Part shown: piece after piece, positions 56,851 to 64,000 of the stretch
Layout of the letters: every line of letters starts with the position of its first letter
How positions within the stretch are numbered: the stretch's first letter is position 1
Source: Fragilaria crotonensis
Taxonomy: Eukaryota; Bacillariophyta; Fragilariophyceae; Fragilariales; Fragilariaceae
Direction: 5' to 3'
Assembly (NCBI GenBank): GCA_022925895.1
Contig: JAKSYS010000171.1
Coordinates: forward strand, 34,554-98,553
Length of the DNA stretch: 64,000 nucleotides
The notes under the pieces: model-generated
The model's input: the letters and a program-made list of their open reading frames with translations, nothing else
What the model was told of the DNA's origin: nothing
Databases searched by the model: none
Made by a program: the position numbers and the translations under genes

Positions 56851-57641
56851 ACGCACATGGCCATCTCGACTTCCGCCTCGCCTCCATGTACCGCGCATGG
56901 CAACTCGCCGACGATCCGCCGTCCCGAGTCAAGCCGCTCCCTCTGCCCCTCGTCGCACGCGTCTGTCACTTTGCGGCGTTGGACCCGACCCCTCAGGCTT
57001 CTGCCGCTGCGGAGTGTTTGGTTATCGGCTTTTACTTTCTCCTGCGCCCCGGTGAATACCTCGGATTGCCTCGCCACACCCAGTTTCGCTTCGGTGATAT
57101 ACGCTTGTGGGTTGGATCGCGTGCCGTGAATCACGCCACTTGCCCGAATGACGATATCCTCGCCGCCACATTCGTCACGCTCACCTTTAACCGCCAAAAG
57201 AACGGTGTGCGAAACGAAACTGTCGGCCACGGCTGCTCAGGCCATGCACAGCTCTGTCCGGTCCGGGCCCTTGGGCAACGCGTCCTCATGCTACGCGCAC
57301 TCGGGGCTAGTCACGACACCCCTCTGAATGCCTATCGTCGACCGGGGGCAACCGCTTGGTCCTTCGTCCTCCCGTCCGACCTCACGTCTCGTCTCCGCAC
57401 AGCTCTCGCCTTGCACCCAGACCCCGCCTACGCCGCCTCCGATGTGTCGATACGCTCCACCCGCGCCGGCGGTGCCATGGCTTTGCTCTGTGCCGGCGTG
57501 GACTCCGACCGTATCCGTCTGCTCGGGCGCTGGCGATCGGACGAAATGTATCGCTATCTCCACGTTCAGGCCCAGCCGGTTATGACCGGCCTCGCCGCTG
57601 CGATGCTGCGAGGCGGATCCTACCGCCTGACGCCCCACTAA
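56589..57641 (+). CDS. Tyrosine recombinase of the DIRS-like element
   Basis: 350 residues from the ATG at 56589, in a different frame from pol and overlapping its end. The core-binding region (WTLWAAFCSSVGIDA, ARTVEDAVRAVDQAYAGMG) precedes the catalytic domain. Arg153 lies in GFYFLLRPGEYLG. The second box reads SIRSTRAGGAMALLCAG (287-303), where the usual HxxR is RxxR (Arg289, Arg292). GRWRSDEMYRYLH supplies Trp315 and the candidate nucleophile Tyr (321 or 323). The enzyme should integrate a circular cDNA. The missing His is unusual but some tyrosine recombinases tolerate changes there. It ends 61 bp before B1. Confidence 0.9.
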   Translation: MRGSAQRSANAASSWTLWAAFCSSVGIDASCLDSTRDPIPLLQLYAHRYRCGTLAPGRRPVRARTVEDAVRAVDQAYAGMGAPDPRLNAHGHLDFRLASMYRAWQLADDPPSRVKPLPLPLVARVCHFAALDPTPQASAAAECLVIGFYFLLRPGEYLGLPRHTQFRFGDIRLWVGSRAVNHATCPNDDILAATFVTLTFNRQKNGVRNETVGHGCSGHAQLCPVRALGQRVLMLRALGASHDTPLNAYRRPGATAWSFVLPSDLTSRLRTALALHPDPAYAASDVSIRSTRAGGAMALLCAGVDSDRIRLLGRWRSDEMYRYLHVQAQPVMTGLAAAMLRGGSYRLTPH

Positions 57642-57702
57642 CCCACTATATCCCACCCACGCCTGCGGCTCCTCTCCCTCTCTCTGCCTTTGGCCCCATG
57701 GG

Positions 57703-57870
57703 CCGCACGGTACAGCAAGTATACTACTGCCCGTGGAGATGGAGGGTATGTTAACTCCTAGTAGGATGTCACAAACCCCCATAACACACAGTAGCACTAG
57801 CTAGCAGTAGCAGTTCAACTACTGGCCGTAGCGTCTAGCAGCCGCTGGGGCGGGAGAGGTACGAATCCCG
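57703..57870 (+). repeat. B1, internal split direct repeat
   Basis: 168 bp starting ccgcacggtacagcaagt, matching 58202-58374 apart from a 5-bp difference (actgt present only in B2 near 58335). It abuts A2 directly. Confidence 0.93.
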
Positions 57871-58189
57871 CCGATAGCGGCAGCGTGGACGGGAGGCCCC
57901 ACCACGGGACGCGCGTCAGCAACTGCCACCAGCTAATTGCAAGTGATGACGCGCGCGATTGCATTGACACCCCGTACTACCACCTACGGGGACGATACGT
58001 GAGAAAAAGAATTTTGGCACTTGAACCGAGGAACAACGACTTGCTGCACTCATTGTTTGCCAAACCAGGTCGAACGACCAGTTAGCAACACCGAGAGCTA
58101 CCCGCACGCCGTGTCGTTGCACCTGCCATATAGCAGGTCCTGCGAGACAGTGTAGGCAAGCCAAGCTGAGTGAGTCTACGTTTTTAAAA
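57871..58189 (+). repeat. A2, internal split direct repeat
   Basis: 319-bp copy of A1. It is followed by a 12-bp C-rich spacer (cccgcccgccca) before B2. Confidence 0.95.
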
Positions 58190-58201
58190 CCCGCCCGCCC
58201 A

Positions 58202-58374
58202 CCGCACGGTACAGCAAGTATACTACTGCCCGTGGAGATGGAGGGTATGTTAACTCCTAGTAGGATGTCACAAACCCCCATAACACACAGTAGCACTAGC
58301 TAGCAGTAGCAGTTCAACTACTGGCCGTAGCGTCTACTGTAGCAGCCGCTGGGGCGGGAGAGGTACGAATCCCG
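58202..58374 (+). repeat. B2, right terminal split direct repeat
   Basis: 173-bp copy of B1. The end forms a small hairpin (gcggga ... tcccgc), present also in B1. Confidence 0.93.
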
Positions 58375-58927
58375 CTGAAGTCCTCGAAAACTGGAAAAGC
58401 GGTATTGTGTTCGGACTGTTTTTCTGGCTTCGAGTTGGCTGCGTGTCGCGTCGTCAAGGATCTCAGGGGGTTCCCGAACTTTGACGCATGTCTAAGTAGA
58501 TGCTACATGATTCTATTACTGGATGAACAAGAATTCCGGAACCTCCAAGAGTCGTGTGTCTTCAAAATTAACACAGACGGGAAGCCTTCTACAAACAACA
58601 AACTCACACTCATCTCATCACTGAACAATTCTAACAAGCAGCCACATTCCTCAACCCTACAGTCACCACATCGATTACATCAGACCCCGCATCAATTCTT
58701 ATTCCAGTACGTCTCCGCTTTGAGAAACAGTCAAGTCTCGTCCCAATCAGTACTCCATCAAGTTCCAACGTTCAACGCACACCGAAAAAACCAATTTCTG
58801 GGTTTCCACACGATACACTGCACAGTACGCAGTACTCAGTGGACCGTAGGTCATCGTGAATGCAATTCACAAATTACGACTGATCAACATTTAGATCCTT
58901 GAACACTTGACAATCGACACTAGAACG
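58375..58927. other. Flank right of the DIRS-like element, PROPPIN upstream region
   Basis: An open frame from 58405 begins with TTG and has no domain. It is more likely non-coding or 5' UTR of the next gene than a gene. Confidence 0.45.
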
Positions 58928-60167
58928 ATGTCGTCTGATTGGCTCGATCAGGAAGCGTCAACGCCCCCGTCCACTATGCTGACTGCCAGCTTTAATCAAG
59001 ACGGGGGCTGTCTTGCCATTGGATTGGAGGACGGCTTTGAAATCTTTAATCTCGCTCCCTTTCAAAATTCAGTATCCAGAACTTTGGGAGGCTCACTCGG
59101 ACGATTGGAAATGCTCTTTCGATGCAATTTGATTGCAATTGTCGGAGGTGGAAACAGTCCTTATTCACCTTCTCATCGAGTACTAATTTGGGACGATCGT
59201 CCACAAGGCAATTGGCGAGCTCAGTTTCCGACAGGTTGTCTTGACGGTCAAACTGCGTCGCGACGCGATTGCCGTGGCGCTTCGCGACCGCGTGTACGTC
59301 TATCATCTTAGCGATTTGAGCCTCCGTGACAAAATATACACCACCGACAATCCGCATGGCCTACTAAGTCTCTCGACGGCAGTCCAAGACATGGTCCTGT
59401 GCTGTCCCAGCGTTACAGATGGTCATGTCCGAGTAGAACTGTATGGACTACGCAAAACTGTATTGATTGAAGCACATGATTCCAAATTGAGAGCACTGGC
59501 GCTGACGCAAGATGGAACGCAATTGGCGACAGCCAGTGTCAAGGGAACTGTAATTCGCGTGTTTTCCGTCGCAAACTCACAGCTCTTGCATGAATTCCGA
59601 CGCGGTGTCGAGCGAGTTACAATGACGTGTTTGGCGTGGAGTTGGGATCACAGACATGTAGCATGCTGTTCCGAAAAGGGAACGGCACATGTCTTCGCCG
59701 TCCAGAGGACAGATGGCACAAAGCCCAAAAAATCGTGGTACGACACTGTCCGTAAACGAATGCCTGGTGGCGATCTGCAGCATTCGATCTCTCAAATCCG
59801 AGGTGTCCCTCATCCAATCGCCTGCGCGTTTTTACCAGATGTCCCGAATACCCTTGCCGTCGTTGGGTGGGATGTGGATGGCAACGGCGTAGTCTTGTTG
59901 AGCGATTTTTCTCAAGAGGAAGCGGTGCGGACGGGTTATCACGTGTTGGCCAAGTCCACCAAAGTCGATCTGGGCGAAGGTCCATTGCGGCGGAAGCGGC
60001 TTCTAGGGTACTGCACCGCCTACGACTCCGGCAGATCAGGAAGAGGCAAGTTGTATGTAGGAGAACGGGTTGAAGTGTTGGAGAATCAAATGAAGAAATT
60101 CGGTTTGAAGAAGAAGAAGGATTTTTTGAATGTGTTTGGAGTTGTTGGAGCGGCAGCCAAAGGGTGA
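58928..60167 (+). CDS. PROPPIN (ATG18/WIPI family) beta-propeller, one frame break
   Basis: Phosphoinositide-binding seven-bladed propeller acting in autophagy and endosomal sorting. Start 58928 (MSSDWLDQEAS). Blade 1 reads TASFNQDGGCLAIGLEDGFE; LIAIVGGGNSPYSPSHRVLI leads to WDD. At about 59200 the reading shifts frame, as if one G were inserted in caagg. It continues AIGELSFRQVVLTVKLRRD, which matches the family's IGELSFRxEVxxVRLRRD block. Then come YVYHLSDLSL, DNPHGLLSL and the PI3P-binding FRRG motif in EFRRGVERV. Total about 410 residues. The closest subfamily is probably WIPI3/4-like (short loops). The lipid-binding residues are intact. Confidence 0.88.
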
Positions 60168-61451
60168 CGAAGACGTACTGGACGAGAAGAAGAAGATAAT
60201 CAGACCAAGCCCGATGGTGACGAGGATGATGATGTCTTTCAAGACAGCCCAGAGGAGCCAGTGGCCTAGAATCTGTGGAGCTTTTCTTTTTTATGCATTA
60301 ACTTGTGCGCCTATAGATTCGCCAACTCGATGGCACAATATGCTAATCTCTCACACTGGTACGACCTAGTACTTTGTGCAGCAGTGCTGGAGTAGGTCTC
60401 CTGGCTCCTGACCTTTAACGTGTGATACTCGGAGTATATTAATCGTTCTCTGTAAAGGGCGGCATCTTGTCGAAGGAGCGGACTGTACCAGTATACGAGT
60501 TTACTCGGAGTCTATTTGTTTAAGCTAGATCACAAGCTCGTGCTATCGCTGGCGGACTTCAGTAATCGTCCCAAAGTGTATTCAATTCTATGATATGAAA
60601 TGCGTGTATAGTGTATAGACAGGGCATGGACTATTCATATGCCGAACAGGTATGCATGTTCTGTAGTAACATACGACATACGACCTCGAATACTAGTGCG
60701 AGGCAAATGTCGCATGTCGCATGTTTAAAATGATGATTCCGTGGGAAAAAGGACTTTGAAGCAATTAGCGTAGCAATTTGTGATGTATCATGTATCATAC
60801 CATCATACCATGCTTACCATTTGCAGAGTGAATCAAGTCAGAATTGAATCCATGCATGGACTATGGACCTTGTCATTCAAGGAGTCGTGGGTCGTGGGGC
60901 GGATCTGAGTTTGAAGGTCGATTGATAGGGGAACCTACTGCAACGTCCAACTTTCAAACATTTGTCATTCCCACAGTTTTTACCTATGTGCATACCGTCA
61001 CCAAGCCATCACGGTCGTTCCTCGTATTCAAATGAACGAGGGAAGACATGTTCAAAAATCGGACCGTTTGGAAAATGGTATTTTTCGGACCACTTGTCAA
61101 CTACCGGTAGGCACAGTTATGTACAATCTTGGTACCCGGTCAGTCTCTTAAGCCGGTACCAAAGACCTGCTTGGGGAATTGCAAGACATCCACACATTAA
61201 ATAGGTCACAACTTCAATCCACACGGGGGGAGAGGGAAAGTGTGTGTGAGTGAGATTGTAAGGGAGAGACTATCGACTATCGATTGATAAAGAGATTGGT
61301 ACAGCAAACAGCACACAGCTATAGATTGGGAAACAACCATAAATCAAACCACAACGTTCATCAACGACCGGTATTCTACATCGGACATTAGACATCACCC
61401 AGCAGACACGTCAAAACATCAACAACAGCAACAACAACAAGTGCATTGCAG
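60168..61451. other. Intergenic
   Basis: The first 100 bp still read as an acidic peptide in the PROPPIN frame after its TGA (to TAG at 60267-60269). The rest has no gene. GTAC-rich near 60410-60500; CTACCGGTAG at 61101-61110. Purine-rich gggagaggg runs occur near 61230-61270. Confidence 0.45.
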
Positions 61452-63000
61452 ATGAGTCTCGTCAGTTCCTTTACACTTCGTCCCTACAGCAGTGTGAGCA
61501 GCTCCTGTTGCGACGACGATGCTGGTGGTGGTGGTAATGGTTCTTCAGCATTTGAAAGCTACGACAGCACAAACAATCCGAATCATGAACGGAATCATCC
61601 GATTCCACTGTCCGATACTCATCCGACAAACACTCTCCATCAATTCATTCCCATTGGAAATGGTATATTTGCTGGAACCATGTTGCAAGATCGTCCGAAA
61701 CGACCAGCAAGTTTACGATTTGAACTGGGCGGTGATCGGCAGTTACTGCCACAAATGCCCATGACGACGGCACAGTCCCCGCCTCGCGAGGAAGAAGAAT
61801 CCGAACAACCACGTACTCCAAGTACATTATTCAGCTTAAATTCAAAAACAGAACCAGACTACAAAGCCCTTCATCTACAGAGCGAGATTCGAGTTTTCGA
61901 ACATCGACGAGAAATATCTCGTTTGCAAGAAGAGAAGCGGCAGTTGAGATTAAAACTTATTGATCTTCAAGCACAGCTATTGGAATCGCAGACTGCACAG
62001 CAGCAGCAGCAACAACAACGGAACGAAGAAGATGTTGATGTTCCTTTGGTTGAAGATCCTGCTACTCCTCAACACGAGACTCGTCATGCACGTTCCGAAT
62101 CAAAGTCGCTGCCACAACAAGTCGATGGTGATGTCGAATGCCCTCCGGTGCAGATGCTGACCTATTCTAATCCACAGCAGGAGGATGACCAGCTCTGCAA
62201 TGAGCAGATTCCAGTGGAAGTGCACGACAAGGAAAATACCAATCCCGCGATCACTGCAACTTCAATTGTACTCCACAAAAGTAATCCTGAGGCGTCGTCC
62301 TCGGATGACTGTTCGGGACGCAAGCGCGGTTCTCGTGGTAAGAAACGCCTCCACAACAACGACGAGGTGGCATTCGAAAAACCACCGGAATCCACTCCAC
62401 CGCATCTTGTCACAACGCGACGATCCTCTCGTCGTCGTGCGAAAACAACAGTTCCAGCAGCAGGTACGACAACAACAGCAACAACTCCACCGAGTCTCCA
62501 CCAGACGATGGCCTAGTGGATGCCTTGGCACGATCGGCAGTTCGTAAATCGAAACGGAGGCACGAAGCGGCAATGGTGGTGCAAAGAATAGTCAAGACAA
62601 ATCTGTGCTATCATCGTCTTCGTCGTCACCGCTGTTGGAACTACTCAACCAGTCTTGCAAAAGTTTGTCGCCAATCCCCATGAACGATGATGAGAAAGTC
62701 GAACACCATCTACAACTGTCAGAGGACAATGACATTGATGATAATCCTTGCTCACCACCACATGGTGTTGTTCCTGCTACAACATCTGTTGGAAGAAGTA
62801 CGAATCAACACATGGCAGCAACAACAAGAACATCAACATCGCCAGAACAGCAACAAGGCGGAGCAGGAGAAGGTGACGCGGTGAAGGAAAATGTCGGTTC
62901 CGACAATCCTCGTCCAAAACGTAGACGACAAGGATTGTTATTATTGCCCAACTCCTTTCAGGCTCCGGCACTCAAAAAGAAAAAAGACAAGAAGCGGTGA
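61452..63000 (+). CDS. Coiled-coil, KEN-box protein, unknown (two frame breaks)
   Basis: Start at 61452 (MSLVSSFTLRPYSSV). Residues ~135-180 form a coiled coil (YKALHLQSEIRVFEHRREIS, then RLQEEKRQLRLKLIDLQAQL) followed by Gln runs. A KEN box lies in VHDKENTNP. Basic patches follow (RKRGSRGKKRL, TRRSSRRRAKT). The first frame stops at 62514-62516. Neighbouring frames give SPPDDGLVDALARSAVRKSK and then GNGGAKNSQDKSVLSSSS, running to a stop at 62998-63000, with a second KEN (AVKENVGSD) and a basic end (PKRRRQG, KKKKDKKR). The two breaks (about 62490 and 62570) both behave as missing bases. The layout (coiled coil, Ser/Arg-basic patches, KEN degrons) suggests a nuclear, cell-cycle-regulated protein. 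Shugoshin-like is one possibility I cannot confirm. Confidence 0.6.
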
Positions 63001-63074
63001 TATTGTCAACCTGTCGGGGGGTCAAAAACAAGAATCACAGGCTCTAAACAATAATAATTGGTGGTTTGTCGTTT

Positions 63075-63932
63075 CTATATTGGTGGATAATGGGATTTGA
63101 ATTGTGCCATCATATCAAGCTCCGATACCGACTGTAACCATAAGACAGTCTTGCCTCGACAATAAGCAGTGGAACCGTCATTGCTCACAGGCATGCCGGT
63201 TTCGTCATCATCATTCCATGTATGATTATCAAAATCATCATCATAACATTTTGTACAATGCAACGATACGACTTGATGATCATCGGCATAGAGGACACCA
63301 TTGAGACTGTCCAACACGAATTTTGCCAAATTGTCAATATCCACTTGTCGTTGGACTCGACTGGGTGCTGTGGGTTTGATGCGACCAACTCCGGGGATGC
63401 TACTTCGAAAATGATGTTTGGGACGTGCCAAATAAAACATGGCATGCAATCGAATTGCCTGATCGGGACCAAAGTGAGTGAGAGGTATAAGAGAGGACGA
63501 CAAGGATGTTGTTGATTTTGTTTCCGCAGTGTCATTCTTGTCATAATCCGCATGACTATCTGCATAGACTGGCAGGGAGGATAATTTGAGACTAGTTCGT
63601 ATCGATTCTTGAAAGGAAACTTGGGCCTTGGCGGATGGATTGTACATGAAACCTCGTGCGGTACGATGACGTCGAAGAGGAAGTGGATTCCCTCGAATGG
63701 TACAATGGATGAAGGTTTGATTGTAAACCACGGGATCTGCTGGATTGACCCAAAATGGGGATCAGTAACTTTTGTTTTTGTTGTTGATGATAATGTCGTG
63801 TTGTTGGCATTTGATTTTGTTCTTGGTATATTTGTCCGCTTTCGTTTGGTCGTCGTCGTCGTCGTCGTCACTGCTGTTGCTGCTGCGGTTGTTGAATTCG
63901 TAAAGATGCTTCAAACGCACTCGCATCATCAT
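63075..63932 (-). CDS. RusA-family Holliday-junction resolvase-like protein, with in-frame TGA
   Basis: The downstream part is clear RusA: FIHCTIRGNPLPLRRHRTAR, then a core RQVDIDNLAKFVLDSLNGVL followed by YADDHQVVSLHC. The core carries the Asp residues (DIDN, ADD) that bind Mg2+ in RusA resolvases, which cut four-way DNA junctions. Upstream, the same frame is open from the ATG cluster at 63932 (MMMRVRLKHLYEFNN) through an Asp run, except for a TGA at 63762-63764 just before SPFWVNPADPVVYNQ. No ATG lies between that TGA and residues needed for the fold, so either the TGA is an error or lesion, or translation enters another way. A short central insert (DYDKNDTAETKSTTSLSSS) separates the domain halves. 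RusA is mainly phage and bacterial; transfer is a plausible origin. Confidence 0.7.
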
Positions 63933-64000
63933 TTTTATTGGAGGTGGCTGATACTTTTGCTGTGATTATGCTCTTTCGATCCTTGTGGGCTTCAATGAAA
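63933..64000. other. Window edge upstream of the RusA-like gene
   Basis: Too short to judge; no in-frame upstream start is visible, since a stop in the RusA frame lies at about 63969-63971. Confidence 0.3.

Larger units (their letters stand above)
51905..58374 (+). mobile_element. DIRS-like (PAT/Ngaro-type) tyrosine-recombinase retrotransposon
   Basis: A 6.47-kb element encoding gag, RT-RNase H and a tyrosine recombinase instead of an integrase. It is bounded by split direct repeats in the order A1 (51905-52223), coding region, B1 (57703-57870), A2 (57871-58189), B2 (58202-58374). That arrangement is diagnostic of PAT/Ngaro-like elements. They are copied through a circular DNA intermediate and inserted by the recombinase without the usual target duplication. 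A1 and A2 differ at one base over 319, so the copy is recent. G+C content is clearly higher than the neighbourhood, another sign of a mobile origin. Confidence 0.92.

Noticed and set aside
58360-58374. tRNA B-box-like sequence (ggtacgaatccc) in the B repeats
   Set aside because: No A box or cloverleaf upstream; it is better explained as a hairpin at the element end.
58405-58902. 165-codon open frame before the PROPPIN gene
   Set aside because: Begins with TTG, low-complexity composition, no domain; probably 5' UTR or spacer.
63762-63764. Selenocysteine at the RusA TGA
   Set aside because: No Cys homologue position is known there and no SECIS element could be verified; lesion or error is simpler.
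1-64000. CRISPR arrays, rRNA genes, clear tRNA genes
   Set aside because: None seen; all repeat arrays are direct or inverted repeats without regular spacers, and no cloverleaf was found by eye.

Overview
The window is nuclear DNA from a eukaryote, most likely a pennate diatom. Genes are compact with few short GT-AG introns (131, 156 and 237 bp where I could define them). Clearly eukaryotic housekeeping genes are present (ribosomal protein eS24, splicing factor AAR2, an ATG18/WIPI PROPPIN). There is also a VKOR-thioredoxin fusion of the LTO1 thylakoid type, and retroelements of Ty1/copia and tyrosine-recombinase (DIRS/PAT/Ngaro-like) type. The diatom assignment is inferred from this mixture, not from a species match.

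Layout. 1-4.5 kb: 3' part of a decayed copia element. 5.3-7.7 kb: a 2-oxoglutarate oxygenase and a GST-like protein. 8.8-11.2 kb: a secreted tandem-repeat protein with a small signal-peptide exon, divergent from AAR2 (11.9-13.4 kb). 13.6-18.4 kb: an orphan psq/CENP-B-like HTH protein, a decayed coding region and tandem repeats. 18.4-28.2 kb: serine carboxypeptidase, DAG-lipase-like protein, an unknown protein, VKOR-Trx and a GNAT acetyltransferase. 28.2-35.4 kb: gene-poor and repeat-rich, with a 2,250-bp terminal-inverted-repeat element flanked by TAA/TAA (PIF/Harbinger-like). 35.4-37.9 kb: tandem pair of TLC-domain membrane proteins. 38.4-41.5 kb: decayed DDE transposase. 42.1-51.7 kb: eS24, sulfotransferase-like protein, two unknown proteins, FAHD1-like hydrolase and a membrane-anchored alpha/beta hydrolase. 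51.9-58.4 kb: a nearly intact DIRS-like retrotransposon with split direct repeats A1-ORFs-B1-A2-B2. 58.9-64 kb: PROPPIN, a coiled-coil protein with two KEN boxes and a RusA-family nuclease.

The most interesting object is the DIRS-like element. Its gag and RT-RNase H reading frames lie in the same frame, separated by one TGA. There is no ATG between them, and a 15-bp GC-rich stem-loop begins six bases after the stop. This is the architecture of programmed stop-codon readthrough.

A caution affects all gene models. At least eight otherwise conserved or coherent genes carry one-base frame breaks, both insertion-type and deletion-type. Uncorrected assembly indels are a better general explanation than mass pseudogenisation. 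Where I describe one gene across two frames, both parts were read directly from the sequence, and no corrected sequence was constructed.
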